From contig NZ_JH636049.1 of NCBI RefSeq assembly GCF_000258175.1, forward strand, positions 1,899,482 through 1,963,481: a DNA stretch of 64,000 bases. The letters run 5' to 3'. Made by a program: the position numbers and the translations under genes. The notes beneath the pieces are model-generated. The model did not search any database, was not told the DNA's origin, and saw only the letters and a list, made by a program, of their open reading frames with translations. The stretch is from Saccharomonospora xinjiangensis XJ-54. GTDB taxonomy: Bacteria; Actinomycetota; Actinomycetes; Mycobacteriales; Pseudonocardiaceae. This document shows positions 47,393 through 56,688 of this stretch, in pieces. How positions within the stretch are numbered: position 1 is the stretch's first letter; each line of letters starts with the position of its first letter.

Positions 47393-48202
47393 ATGGCACT
47401 CCTGTCGTCAGCGTCCACGCGGCCCGTCGAGCCCGGTCTCGTGTCCCGCGCACTGGACGTCGCCGCGCGTCTCGCCGACGATGCGAACGACGTCATCGCG
47501 GCTACGGCGGGGAGCGCGGCGAGAACCGGCGGCGGAGCCTCGCCGTTCGAGTGGGTTCGCGACACGGACGCCACCCTCGAACGGCACACCCGGCGGGTAC
47601 TCGCGACCGAGTTCCCCGGCATCCCCGTGCTGGGGCGCGGCACCACGGCCGCGAAGGACAGCACCGCGCCCTACCGCTGGCTGGTCGCACCGGTGGAAGG
47701 CGCGGCGAACTACGTCGCCGGGCTGCCCTGGTACGCCTACAGCCTCGCGTTGATGGACGACTCAGGGCCGGTGGTCGGTGTGGTCGCCGATCCGTGCGGC
47801 GGCCAGACGTACGCGGCCGCCCGTGGTCTCGGGGTTCGCACGGACGACGGTCCCGTACGCACCCAGCACCGCCACGCTCCGGAGGGAGCGATCGTGTGCG
47901 TGGAGCCGGTGGCGGAACTGCCGTGGCCCGGCATGACCCGGTTCGCCCTGCGCGCCACGGCGGCCGGAGCACGGGTGCGGGTGCTGGGTTCGGCGGCGCT
48001 ATCGGTGACGCAGGTGGCGCTGGGCAGGGCGGGGGCGGCGATCCTGCCGAGCTACAGCGAGTCGGAGGTCGCGGGAGCACTGGCGCTGGCCGTCGAGGCG
48101 GCCGCCGTGGTGGCGGAGAGCGACAGCGGGCTTCCGGAGGGCTCCCTGCTGGTTTGCGCTCCCGCGCTGGCGCCGACACTGCTGTCGTGGCTGCGCGACT
48201 GA
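47393..48202 (+). CDS. Inositol monophosphatase-fold protein with degenerate metal site
   Basis: A 269-residue protein from ATG 47393 with the length and layout of the inositol monophosphatase family. The central signature WxxDPxDGTxNF is present as WLVAPVEGAANYVAGLPWYA: the first metal-binding Asp is Ala and the second is Glu. The GEE motif is replaced (PVLGRGTTAAKDST), and the C-terminal WDxAAG is SEVAGALALAVEAAA. The three metal-binding regions have thus lost key acids, so I infer it is not a normal phosphatase and may be regulatory. The upstream 224 bp hold no recognised element. It is divergent from menG. Confidence 0.7.
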   Translation: MALLSSASTRPVEPGLVSRALDVAARLADDANDVIAATAGSAARTGGGASPFEWVRDTDATLERHTRRVLATEFPGIPVLGRGTTAAKDSTAPYRWLVAPVEGAANYVAGLPWYAYSLALMDDSGPVVGVVADPCGGQTYAAARGLGVRTDDGPVRTQHRHAPEGAIVCVEPVAELPWPGMTRFALRATAAGARVRVLGSAALSVTQVALGRAGAAILPSYSESEVAGALALAVEAAAVVAESDSGLPEGSLLVCAPALAPTLLSWLRD

Positions 48203-48236
48203 GCGTCGTTCGCGTCTATTCCGCCCTGCCGGAAAG

Positions 48237-48725
48237 TCAGGCGACGACCGGGGTCGCGATTCTCGCGCGAAGGCGCGACCGCAGGCCCCACAGCAACGGT
48301 GCGGCGACCAGCCACGTGAACAGCAGCGTCGTGGTCACGGGGAGCAGGGTGAGCAGCCACGTCCGCTCCGCCACCTTGGCCAGTGCGGGATCGGTGGTGT
48401 CGTACTCGATACGGACGAGTTGTCCCTCGGTGAGGCCGTCCGGGTAGAGCACCCCGTTCTCGGGGCTGTGCGACACGCCGTCGGGCGTCTCGTACCTGAT
48501 GAGCGTGCGGTCGAACGTCGTCTGCTCGACGAGCGCCGTCGCCGTGCCGTGGTGCTCGGCGATCACCTGGTCGTTCCGGAAGGCACCCAGCACGAGCACG
48601 ACGCCGAGCAACGTGATCACCGACGCGACCCCGAGCACGCCGAGGAAACCGAGTCTCAGCGCGTGGTCGCGCCGCGACTCGGGTGCCTGCGCTGTCCTGA
48701 CGAGCCCGGGGCCGACGATGTTCAC
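48237..48725 (-). CDS. DUF3592-type membrane protein
   Basis: A 162-residue protein with two transmembrane helices (LGFLGVLGVASVITLLGVVL near residue 30 and LLTLLPVTTTLLFTWLVAA near residue 130). Between them is a beta-rich extracytoplasmic domain with LIRYETPDGVSHSPENGVLY and GQLVRIEYDTTDPALAKV. This is the DUF3592 layout; function unknown. It lies 21 bp downstream of the M1 peptidase gene on the same strand, suggesting co-transcription. Confidence 0.75.
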   Translation of the reverse strand: MNIVGPGLVRTAQAPESRRDHALRLGFLGVLGVASVITLLGVVLVLGAFRNDQVIAEHHGTATALVEQTTFDRTLIRYETPDGVSHSPENGVLYPDGLTEGQLVRIEYDTTDPALAKVAERTWLLTLLPVTTTLLFTWLVAAPLLWGLRSRLRARIATPVVA

Positions 48726-48746
48726 CTCGCGAGCATATCGAGCCGC

Positions 48747-50255
48747 CTACCGGCGCTTCGCCAGTTGTTCGTGGGTGAAGGAGATCTCCCGGTAGGACTC
48801 GGGTTCGGCGACCGCGGCCCTCGCCTCTGCTCCTTCGGCACCGTTGGGCCCTGCCTGCGGCTTGCCCTTCGTGAACAACCACACCTCGAACACCTCGTCG
48901 AGCTGCCGCCCTGACAGCCGCTCGGCCAGCTCGACGAACTCCTCGATCGTCCCGTGGCCGCCGCGCTTGGCATCGAGCCACGTCCTGAGGATCTCGAAGA
49001 ACACCTCGTCACCCACCGCCGTGCGCAGCGCGTGGACGGCGAGGGCTCCCCGGTCGTAGACGGCGGAGTGGAACTGGTTCTCGGGACCGGGGTCACCGGG
49101 AAGCACCTGCCAGAACTCGTCGCCGGCGGGAATCGAGTCGTAGAGGTACTGCGCCAGTTCAGCCGCCGTGCCCTCCCCCGAGTGCTCCGACCACAGGAAT
49201 TCGGCGTAGGAGGCGAAGCCCTCGTTGAGCCAGATGTCGCTCCACTTGCCGAGCGCGACGGAATCGCCGAACCACTGGTGGGCGTTCTCGTGCACCACAA
49301 CCGACAGGTTGGTGCCACGGCTGAAGAACCCGGCGTCGTAGACGGAGCGGGTCTGATTCTCCAGCGCGAACCCGAGATCCCTGGTGACGACGCCGCCCTG
49401 CGCCTCGAACGGATACGGACCGAAGAGGCTCTCCAGGAACTCCACCACCTCGGGTGTGCGCTCCACACTGGCCTCCGCCGAGGGCCGGAGGTCGCCGAGC
49501 GCGGTGTCGTAGGCGTTCACCACGGGAAGGCCGCTCGGCGCCGTGGAATGCCGCACGTCGTAGTCACCGATGGCGAGGAAGGCGAGGTAGGTGGCCTGCG
49601 GTTCGGTGCTGCGCCAGTTCCAGCGCGTCCAGCCCGCACGCTGCGTGCCCGTGCCTTCGAGCACGCCGTTCGAGAGCGCGACGACGTCGTCGGGCACCTC
49701 GACCGACACGTCGTAGGTCGCCTTGTCGGTCGGATGGTCGTTCGAGGGGAACCACCACTCGGCGATGTGCGGTTCATCGACGGCCAGTGCGCCCGTCGCG
49801 GTGCGCTTCCACGCGGTGAAACCGTCCACGGCCACCTCGGACGGCGTTCCGGCGTAGCGGACCACCACCGTCACCGGTTCCCCCTCGCGCAAGGCCGCCT
49901 TCGGGGTGACGACCACCTCGGTGGGGTCGGCGGCGTCGCGTTCGACGCGGGCCGGGTGGTTGTTGACCCTCACCCACCGGATGTCCAGCGCGAAGTCGAG
50001 GTTGAAACTCGACAGCTCGGCGGTGGGGGTCGCGAGGATCGTCGTCGTGCCGGAGAGGCGGTCGCTCTCCGGTGTGTAGGTGAGCCGGATGTCGTAGTGC
50101 GAGACGTCGTAGCCGCCGTTGCCGTCGCCGGGATAGTACGGATCACCGACCCCGGGGGCACCCGGCATGGGCGCGGCGCTCGCCGTCGTGGCTGTGAGCA
50201 CCGTGACCAGGCTCGCGGCGACACCGCCGAGGCAAGCACGTGTTGGAATGCGCAT
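48747..50255 (-). CDS. Secreted M1 family zinc aminopeptidase
   Basis: About 502 residues from ATG 50255 (GTG starts at 50261 and 50282 are possible). A signal peptide (ACLGGVAASLVTVLTATTASA) is followed by the mature N-terminal beta domain. The catalytic domain has VVVHENAHQWFGDSVALG (HExxH) and IWLNEGFASYAEF (third ligand Glu). The substrate-binding motif that is GxMEN in canonical members appears as GFALENQTRS. It lacks the large C-terminal helical domain of PepN, like other short actinobacterial M1 enzymes. It acts outside the cell. Confidence 0.9.
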   Translation of the reverse strand: MRIPTRACLGGVAASLVTVLTATTASAAPMPGAPGVGDPYYPGDGNGGYDVSHYDIRLTYTPESDRLSGTTTILATPTAELSSFNLDFALDIRWVRVNNHPARVERDAADPTEVVVTPKAALREGEPVTVVVRYAGTPSEVAVDGFTAWKRTATGALAVDEPHIAEWWFPSNDHPTDKATYDVSVEVPDDVVALSNGVLEGTGTQRAGWTRWNWRSTEPQATYLAFLAIGDYDVRHSTAPSGLPVVNAYDTALGDLRPSAEASVERTPEVVEFLESLFGPYPFEAQGGVVTRDLGFALENQTRSVYDAGFFSRGTNLSVVVHENAHQWFGDSVALGKWSDIWLNEGFASYAEFLWSEHSGEGTAAELAQYLYDSIPAGDEFWQVLPGDPGPENQFHSAVYDRGALAVHALRTAVGDEVFFEILRTWLDAKRGGHGTIEEFVELAERLSGRQLDEVFEVWLFTKGKPQAGPNGAEGAEARAAVAEPESYREISFTHEQLAKRR

Positions 50256-50345
50256 GTTCACGAACAGTAGCGCTCCGGACACCCCATGGACACGGGAGAA
50301 AGTCGGCCTCCGCTGTTCGTGCTGCCGTTCGCGCCGCCTGCCCCC

Positions 50346-52064
50346 CTACCGGGTGCCGACCGCTCTCGCCACCGCCGCGCGCACGCGTGCGTGGAGATCA
50401 CGGTGGCGCGATCGATCGACCCGCACCTCCACGACCCTGAGGCCGGGTGAGGGACGAAGCGCCTCGCGCAGTGCCGTCCGCGATTCGACCGCCGTGTGCG
50501 GAACGCGATACCCCGCGCAGAGCGCGGCGAGGTCGGCGCCGTGCGGAGTACCGAAAATCCGTTCGAAGCTGCTTTCGTGCTGGTCCTCGCCCTGTTCGAG
50601 AAGGGAGAAGATGCCGCCGCCGTCGTCGTTGAGCACCACGATGGTCAGGTTGGGGCGCTGTTCCTGTGGACCGGTGAGCAGGCCGTTGATGTCGTGCAGG
50701 AAGGTCAGGTCGCCGACGAAGGCGTACGAAGGGCCCGAGTGCACGAGTGCCGCGCCCAGCGCGGTGGAGAGCGTCCCGTCGATGCCCGCGACCCCCCGGT
50801 TGCGGTGCACCAGCACGTCGGGCCTGCACCCGCCGACGAGTGCGACGTCCCTGGCCGGGTTGGACGAGCCGACCACCAGCAGTGACTCCTCCGGCAGTGA
50901 CTCCACCAGCTCGCCTGCCACGCTCAGGCCGCTCGGCCACGGCTGCGCGGCGAGCGTGTCACGCACCGCGGCGGTGGCCGCGGCGTCCGCCCTGCGCCAG
51001 CGGAGCAACCAGTCGGGATCGGCGGGCTTCGCGGGTTCGTCGAACCACTGCCCCACCTGCCGCACATTGTGGGCGGGAGCGGGCCAGTCGGAGTCGGGCC
51101 GCACCAACAGCACCTCGACGTCCGGGTCGGACAGTACCCGCTGCACCTGCCGGAACACGGTGGGCCTCCCGATACACAGCACCTGCTCGGGCTTGTGTTC
51201 CTCGACGAACTCGTCGAGGCCGAGCAGCCACACCCCTCCCGCGATCGCCGTCGTGCCGCCGAGCCCGAGACCACCCGTCTCCGCGATGACCGGCCAGCCG
51301 TGCAGTTCGGCCCATTCGGCCGCAGCTCTCACGCCCGCGTCACACGCGATCACGAGACCGTGGCGCGCCGAGGGCACCACGAACGACGGCAACGCGCCGA
51401 AGTCGGGCAGCTCCGTCCAGCGCGCTCCCTGTGGTCTTCCTTCGAGAGACTCGGGCCAGTCGGTGCCGTCAGCGCCCCTGGTGTCATCGGTGCCGCTGGT
51501 GCCGCTGGTGCTGCTGGCGTCGGGTACGAGCGGTTCGCGGAACGGGATGTTGAGGTGTACCGGACCGCACCGCCACTCGCCGTACGCGGCGTTCCAGGCC
51601 CGGCAGATCTGGCTGCGCCAGTACGCGTTCTGGCCCGCTTTGCGTTCCGCCACGGCCAGCTCGTCGAAATACCTGACCGCACCGCCGTAGAGGTCGCGCT
51701 GGTCGATGACCTGGTTCGCACCGGCAGCGCGCAACTCGGGCGGCCGGTCGGCCGTCAGCACGATCAACGGAACGCCTGCCCTGTCGGCTTCGAGAACGGC
51801 CGGATGGAAATTGGCCGCCGCCGTACCCGACGTGCACACCACGGCGACAGGTCTTCCCGTGCGCGCGGCAATGCCGAGAGCGAGGAACGCGGCACTCCGC
51901 TCGTCGATGCGCACATGCAGGCTGAGCCTGCCCTCCGCGGCGGCGTCGTGGAGCGCGAACGACAGCGGCGCGTTGCGGGAACCGGGGCTGAGCACCACGT
52001 GCGACACCGTGTTGCGCACGAGTTCGTCCACGAGAACGCGGGCCTGTGCCGTGGATGGATTCAC
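50346..52064 (-). CDS. menD: 2-succinyl-5-enolpyruvyl-6-hydroxy-3-cyclohexene-1-carboxylate synthase
   Basis: A 572-residue ThDP enzyme that joins isochorismate and 2-oxoglutarate. N-terminal VSHVVLSPGSRNAPLSFAL and DERSAAFLALGIAARTGRPV (catalytic Glu) are intact. So are CTSGTAAANFHPAVLEA, GPVHLNIPFREPL and the ThDP-binding YAFVGDLTFLHDINGL with VVLNDDGGGIFSLLEQ. A Ser/Thr/Gly/Asp low-complexity insert (DASSTSGTSGTDDTRGADGT) follows FREPLVP. The gene is divergent from menB. Confidence 0.96.
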   Translation of the reverse strand: MNPSTAQARVLVDELVRNTVSHVVLSPGSRNAPLSFALHDAAAEGRLSLHVRIDERSAAFLALGIAARTGRPVAVVCTSGTAAANFHPAVLEADRAGVPLIVLTADRPPELRAAGANQVIDQRDLYGGAVRYFDELAVAERKAGQNAYWRSQICRAWNAAYGEWRCGPVHLNIPFREPLVPDASSTSGTSGTDDTRGADGTDWPESLEGRPQGARWTELPDFGALPSFVVPSARHGLVIACDAGVRAAAEWAELHGWPVIAETGGLGLGGTTAIAGGVWLLGLDEFVEEHKPEQVLCIGRPTVFRQVQRVLSDPDVEVLLVRPDSDWPAPAHNVRQVGQWFDEPAKPADPDWLLRWRRADAAATAAVRDTLAAQPWPSGLSVAGELVESLPEESLLVVGSSNPARDVALVGGCRPDVLVHRNRGVAGIDGTLSTALGAALVHSGPSYAFVGDLTFLHDINGLLTGPQEQRPNLTIVVLNDDGGGIFSLLEQGEDQHESSFERIFGTPHGADLAALCAGYRVPHTAVESRTALREALRPSPGLRVVEVRVDRSRHRDLHARVRAAVARAVGTR

Positions 52065-52166
52065 CTGGCAGCCCCCTGGACGTCGATGTCCCCACGAGAC
52101 CGCGGACGGCGGTCACGCCGCGCCGGGGTGTCGCTGAGGGGAAGCACACGGCCTATTCTCCCAGGC

Positions 52167-53090
52167 GTGCACCACACCCAGGTTTCGGAGCTGTTCGACC
52201 CCGCCGAGTGGGACGAGGTCCCCGGCTTCGACTTCACCGACATCACATACCACCGTTCGAGGAGAACCCGGTCCGGCAAGCGCGTCGTGCGTGTGGCGTT
52301 CGACCGGCCGGAGGTGCGCAACGCCTTCCGCCCCCACACCGTGGACGAGCTGTACCGCGCGCTCGACCACGCCCGGATGAGCTCCGACGTGGGGTGTGTC
52401 CTGCTCACCGGCAACGGACCATCTCCCAAGGACGGCGGCTGGGCTTTCTGCTCCGGTGGTGACCAGCGTATTCGCGGCCGTTCCGGCTATCAGTACGCCA
52501 GTGGCGAGACGTCCGACACCATCGACCCCGCCAGGGCGGGCAGGCTGCACATCCTCGAAGTCCAGCGCCTGATCAGATTCATGCCGAAGGTCGTGATCGC
52601 CGTCGTTCCGGGGTGGGCCGCCGGTGGAGGGCACTCACTGCATGTGGTGTGCGACCTCACGCTGGCCTCGGCCGAACACGCGCGGTTCAAGCAGACCGAC
52701 GCCGACGTGGGGTCGTTCGACGGCGGGTTCGGTTCGGCGTACCTGGCGCGGCAGGTGGGCCAGAAGTTCGCGCGCGAGATCTTCTTCCTCGGCCGGCCCT
52801 ACTCCGCGGAGGAGGCACACGCGATGGGCGCGGTGAACAAGGCCGTCCCCCACGAGCGGCTCGAGGCCGAGGCGCTGGAGTGGGCGTGGGATGTGCTCGG
52901 CAAGTCACCGACGGCGCAACGCATGCTCAAGTACGCCTTCAACCTCATCGACGACGGCCTTGTCGGCCAGCAGGTGTTCGCGGGGGAGACCACACGCCTC
53001 GCCTACATGCAGGACGAAGCCGTCGAGGGCCGCGACGCCTTCCTTCAGAAACGTGACCCGGACTGGTCGGACTACCCGTACTACTACTAA
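52167..53090 (+). CDS. menB: 1,4-dihydroxy-2-naphthoyl-CoA synthase
   Basis: A 307-residue crotonase-fold enzyme from GTG 52167. Key segments are FDRPEVRNAFRPHTVDELYR, WAFCSGGDQRIRGRSGY, VPGWAAGGGHSLHVVCDLTL (oxyanion hole) and QTDADVGSFDGGFGSAYLAR with the catalytic Asp. It closes the second ring to form DHNA-CoA. Its TAA is followed 11 bp later by the 21-bp periodic repeat. Confidence 0.96.
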   Translation: MHHTQVSELFDPAEWDEVPGFDFTDITYHRSRRTRSGKRVVRVAFDRPEVRNAFRPHTVDELYRALDHARMSSDVGCVLLTGNGPSPKDGGWAFCSGGDQRIRGRSGYQYASGETSDTIDPARAGRLHILEVQRLIRFMPKVVIAVVPGWAAGGGHSLHVVCDLTLASAEHARFKQTDADVGSFDGGFGSAYLARQVGQKFAREIFFLGRPYSAEEAHAMGAVNKAVPHERLEAEALEWAWDVLGKSPTAQRMLKYAFNLIDDGLVGQQVFAGETTRLAYMQDEAVEGRDAFLQKRDPDWSDYPYYY

Positions 53091-53101
53091 AGCCGACCCG
53101 C

Positions 53102-53164
53102 GTGTCCGCACTTCCCGCACGCATGTCCGCACCCTGTGCACGGGAGTTGGCACTTCACGCGTGT
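53102..53164. repeat. Three degenerate 21-bp units, same family as the element at 16918-17051
   Basis: Units begin at 53102, 53123 and 53144. The first contains GTGTCCGCACTTCCCGCAC, the second ATGTCCGCACCCTGTGCAC, and the third is more diverged. The first differs from the unit at 16920 by one base in the 19 shown. It lies just after the menB stop, as the other element lies just after a stop codon. Confidence 0.65.
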
Positions 53165-53188
53165 CAACAGGCAGTGCCGAAGCCGCCG

Positions 53189-53332
53189 TCAGACCTCCGG
53201 CTTCGGCACAGCCTGGACGTTGCGGGCCTCCCGGATACCGTCGCGAACGGCAGCTTTCACAACCAAGTAGAGGATGAAGAAGAACACCGCGGCGAACGCG
53301 ACATACGTCAGTACTCCAGGAAAAGTTGCCAT
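53189..53332 (-). CDS. Small single-helix membrane protein (47 residues)
   Basis: ATG 53332 opens MATFPGVLTYVAFAAVFFFI, continuing as a single hydrophobic helix, then the basic/charged KAAVRDGIREARNVQAVPKPEV. The predicted topology is one transmembrane segment with a cytoplasmic C-terminus. It starts only 18 bp from the divergent menE start, so their promoters overlap. Similar short proteins (DUF6019-type) are found in actinobacteria, but the function is unknown. Its position within the men cluster is suggestive only. Confidence 0.6.
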   Translation of the reverse strand: MATFPGVLTYVAFAAVFFFILYLVVKAAVRDGIREARNVQAVPKPEV

Positions 53333-53350
53333 GTGAAGGGACCGTAAAGC

Positions 53351-54643
53351 ATGCGGGTGGTCTGGTCGGACGGCAGCGCCGGGTCGGTGGCCGAACTCAC
53401 CCGCGCTGTGCTCGACGCGCTCGACGGTGGCCCGACCGTGCTCCCACTGGACCCGCGCAACCCCTCGGCCGACGCCGTCCGGGCCGCCATGCGCCCCGGC
53501 GAGGCCGTGGAACCGGGCACCGCCGTGATCATCCCCACCTCCGGCTCGACGGGGCGACCGAAGGGCACAGTGCTCTCGGCCCGCGCGCTGCTGGCCTCCG
53601 CCGACGCCACTCACGCCAGGCTCGGCGGCCCCGGCCGGTGGCTGCTCGCGACCCCGCCCGCCTACATCGGTGGGCTCCAGGTACTCGTCCGTTCACACCT
53701 GGCAGGCACCACACCCGTGGTCTGCGATCTGAGCCGCGGCTTCCGGCCCGAGGCCTTCGCGCAGGCCGCTCGCGAACTTCTGGCTTCTCCGGGGCCGCAC
53801 TACACCGCACTGGTACCGACGCAGCTTGCCCGGCTGCTCGACATGCGAGACACGACAGGCACGCGAGGCACGACAGACCCGACGGACACCGAAGACACCA
53901 GCGGCGCCAACGACACCGACGGCACCGACGGCACCGGAGCGGACCCTGTCGAGTTGGCGGCCTCGCTCGACGCGATCGTCCTCGGCGGTGCCGCCTGCCC
54001 CGAGCCGCTGCGTCGTCGAGCCGAGCATGCGGGGCTTTCCGTGGTGCCGTCGTACGGGATGAGCGAGACCGCGAGCGGGTGCGTCTACGACGGCATCCCG
54101 CTCGACGGCGTGCGCGTCCGCCTCGGCGACGCCGACCGGATCGAGATCTCCGGGCCCATGCTCGCCGACGGCTACCGGCTCGATCCCGAACTCACGGCGG
54201 CGTCGTTCGTGGACGGCTGGTTCCGTACCAGCGACGTCGGCCGGTTCACCGGCGACGGCAGGCTTGAGGTACTCGGCCGCCTCGACGACGTGATCAACAC
54301 CGGTGGGGTCAAGGTGGCGGCCCGCGACGTCGAAGACGTGCTGACCCGCTGTCCCGGGGTCAGCGCGGCCTGCGTCGTCGGGTTGCCCGACCCGGAGTGG
54401 GGGCATCGGGTCGCCGCTGTCGTCGCCATCACCCGGAATGTCGCCGACGCCGACACCGCCGAGGTCACCGGCGAGCGGCTCCGCGACGCGGTGCGCGCCG
54501 AACTCGGCGGTGCCGCCACACCGAAGCAGATCCGCGCGGTCGCCGAACTGCCGCTGCTCGGTCCGGGCAAGGTGGACCGGAGTGCTGTGCGCCGCCTTCT
54601 GCTCGGCCACGTCGATCACGAAAGCGCCGATGCCGAAGAATGA
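53351..54643 (+). CDS. menE: o-Succinylbenzoate-CoA ligase
   Basis: A 430-residue adenylate-forming enzyme. ATP/AMP motifs are [58 protein letters not shown] and the C-terminal lysine loop [16 protein letters not shown]. It activates o-succinylbenzoate with CoA for MenB. An insert rich in Thr, Asp and Gly ([20 protein letters not shown] and following) interrupts the domain after [11 protein letters not shown]. The stop overlaps menA (ATGA). Confidence 0.95.
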   Translation: MRVVWSDGSAGSVAELTRAVLDALDGGPTVLPLDPRNPSADAVRAAMRPGEAVEPGTAVIIPTSGSTGRPKGTVLSARALLASADATHARLGGPGRWLLATPPAYIGGLQVLVRSHLAGTTPVVCDLSRGFRPEAFAQAARELLASPGPHYTALVPTQLARLLDMRDTTGTRGTTDPTDTEDTSGANDTDGTDGTGADPVELAASLDAIVLGGAACPEPLRRRAEHAGLSVVPSYGMSETASGCVYDGIPLDGVRVRLGDADRIEISGPMLADGYRLDPELTAASFVDGWFRTSDVGRFTGDGRLEVLGRLDDVINTGGVKVAARDVEDVLTRCPGVSAACVVGLPDPEWGHRVAAVVAITRNVADADTAEVTGERLRDAVRAELGGAATPKQIRAVAELPLLGPGKVDRSAVRRLLLGHVDHESADAEE

Positions 54644-55533
54644 CCCGCATGGCAACCGTCGGTGAGTGGATCGAGGGGGCACGACCGCGCACGCTGCCCA
54701 ACGCCGTCGCCCCCGTGCTGGCAGGCTGTGGCGCGGCGGCACAACTCGACGCCTTCTCGTGGTGGCGTTCCTTGCTGGCGCTGCTCGTCGCGCTGGGGCT
54801 GATCGTGGGTGTGAACTTCGCCAACGACTACTCCGACGGCGTCAGGGGAACCGATGCGGAGCGCGTCGGCCCGTTGCGGCTGGTGGGCTCGGGTGCCGCG
54901 TCACCAAAGGCGGTTCTGGCCGCCGCGCTGGCGTCGTTCGCGGCTGCCGCGCTGTTCGGGCTCGTGCTGGTGCTGGTGACCGGCCAGTGGTGGCTGATCG
55001 CGGCCGGGGCCGCGTGCCTTGCCGGAGCGTGGTTCTACACGGGAGGTTCGCGCCCCTACGGCTACGCCGGGTTCGGCGAGGTCGCGGTGTTCGTCTTCTT
55101 CGGCCTTGCCGCCGTGCTCGGCACCGTGTACGTGCAGGCAGGCGGGGTGAGCTGGGAGGCTCTCGGCGCTGCGGTCGCCGTCGGGTCGCTGTCCATGGCG
55201 GTGCTCGTGGCCAACAATCTGCGCGACATTCCCACCGACCGCGTCGCCGGCAAGATCACCCTCGCCGTCCGGCTCGGCGACGCGGGCACCCGCCGGTTGT
55301 ACCTGATACTCGTCACCGCGCCGTTCGTCGTCACGGTCACGCTCGGCCTCGCGCACCCCGTCACACTCATCGGCCTGCTGGCCGGAGCGTTGCTGATCAC
55401 ACCGGTACGCACGATCACACGAGGGCGGGACGGGCTCGACCTCATCCCGGTGTTGAGGGACACGGGTTTCGCCATGCTCGCCTGGGCGGTGCTCACCGGC
55501 GCCGCGCTCGCGGTGGCGGGTTCACCGTTGTAG
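54640..55533 (+). CDS. menA: 1,4-dihydroxy-2-naphthoate polyprenyltransferase
   Basis: A 297-residue UbiA-family membrane prenyltransferase. The first Asp-rich motif is [15 protein letters not shown] and the second is [40 protein letters not shown] is the typical MenA N-terminus. It attaches the polyprenyl chain to DHNA, giving demethylmenaquinone for MenG. ATG 54640 overlaps the menE stop. A hairpin terminator follows. Confidence 0.95.
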   Translation: MTRMATVGEWIEGARPRTLPNAVAPVLAGCGAAAQLDAFSWWRSLLALLVALGLIVGVNFANDYSDGVRGTDAERVGPLRLVGSGAASPKAVLAAALASFAAAALFGLVLVLVTGQWWLIAAGAACLAGAWFYTGGSRPYGYAGFGEVAVFVFFGLAAVLGTVYVQAGGVSWEALGAAVAVGSLSMAVLVANNLRDIPTDRVAGKITLAVRLGDAGTRRLYLILVTAPFVVTVTLGLAHPVTLIGLLAGALLITPVRTITRGRDGLDLIPVLRDTGFAMLAWAVLTGAALAVAGSPL

Positions 55534-55546
55534 GCCTTTCATCGCT

Positions 55547-55587
55547 GAACACGGCTGACCGGGGAAGGCGCCGCGTCAGCCGTGTTC
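55547..55587. terminator. Bidirectional hairpin terminator between menA and the Cds1-like gene
   Basis: GAACACGGCTGAC (55547-55559) and GTCAGCCGTGTTC (55575-55587) form a perfect 13-bp stem with a 15-base loop. It is placed between two converging genes (stops at 55533 and 55609). Confidence 0.85.
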
Positions 55588-55608
55588 ACCACCCCATCAC
55601 TGACTGTG

Positions 55609-56688
55609 TCAGCCGGGAAACACCCCGGTTTCCAGGAACCGCTCGCACGCCTTCAGGTGCGGCTCGATGTCGAGGCCTCGCTCGGCGAGCCACGTGTCGT
55701 CGTAGTAGGTCCCGGCATAGCGCTCGCCACCGTCACACAGCAACGTCACCACACTGCCGTGCTCACCGCGCTCCAGCATCCGCGAGATGAGCGTGAACGC
55801 GCCGTAGAGGTTGGTGCCCGTCGAGCCACCCGCCCAGTGACCGGTGTGGCCTCGCAGGAACCGGATCGCCGCCAGCGACCCCGCGTCGGGGACCTGGATC
55901 ATCTCGTCGATCACCTCGGGGACGAACGACGGCTCCACCCTCGGCCTTCCGATGCCTTCGATGCGTGACGGCATGCCCGTCTGGTAGTCGCGGACTCCCG
56001 TCTGCCACGCGCCGTAGAACGCGGAATTCTCGGGGTCAACGACGGCGACCTTCGTGGCGTGCCTGCGATACCGGACGTACCGGCCGAACGTCGCGCTCGT
56101 TCCGCCCGTGCCTGCCCCGACCACGATCCAGGACGGCACGGGGTGCCGCTCGGAACGCAACTGTGTGAACACCGACTCCGCGATGTTGTTGTTGCCGCGC
56201 CAGTCGGTGGCCCGCTCGGCGTAGGTGAACTGGTCGAGGTAGTGGCCGCCGCATTCGGCGGCGAGCCGCTCGGCCTCGGGGTACATGTCGGGAGCCCGAT
56301 CGACGTAATGGCAGCGCCCGCCGTAGAACTCGATCAGCTCGATCTTCTCGCGGCTCGTCTTCCTCGGCACCACGGTGATGAAGTCGAGTCCGAGCATCCG
56401 CGCGAAGTACGCCTCCGACACCGCCGTCGAGCCGCTCGACGCCTCGACGAGCACCGTTTCGGGACCGATCCGGCCGTTCACCAGCCCGTAGAGCAGCAGC
56501 GACCGCGCCAACCGGTGTTTGAGCGAGCCCGTCGGGTGTACGGACTCGTCCTTGAGGTAGAGGTCGATGCCCCATTCGGGAGGCAGCGGGAAGACGTGCA
56601 GGTGAGTGTCCGCACTGCGGTTGGCGTCCGCCTCGATGATGCGGACCGCCTCGCGCACCCAGTCATCGTTGCCTGTGTTCACCATCAC
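55609..56688 (-). CDS. PLP-dependent cysteine synthase family enzyme, Cds1-like
   Basis: A 359-residue fold-type II PLP enzyme. The PLP lysine lies in [18 protein letters not shown], the phosphate loop in [18 protein letters not shown], and the substrate loop in [18 protein letters not shown]. The N-terminus [20 protein letters not shown] strongly resembles M. tuberculosis Cds1, an L-cysteine desulfhydrase giving H2S, pyruvate and ammonia. I infer the same activity, but cysteine synthase-like roles cannot be excluded. GTG 56688 overlaps the stop of the upstream gene (GTGA); ATG 56685 is equally possible. Confidence 0.85.
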   Translation of the reverse strand: MMVNTGNDDWVREAVRIIEADANRSADTHLHVFPLPPEWGIDLYLKDESVHPTGSLKHRLARSLLLYGLVNGRIGPETVLVEASSGSTAVSEAYFARMLGLDFITVVPRKTSREKIELIEFYGGRCHYVDRAPDMYPEAERLAAECGGHYLDQFTYAERATDWRGNNNIAESVFTQLRSERHPVPSWIVVGAGTGGTSATFGRYVRYRRHATKVAVVDPENSAFYGAWQTGVRDYQTGMPSRIEGIGRPRVEPSFVPEVIDEMIQVPDAGSLAAIRFLRGHTGHWAGGSTGTNLYGAFTLISRMLERGEHGSVVTLLCDGGERYAGTYYDDTWLAERGLDIEPHLKACERFLETGVFPG

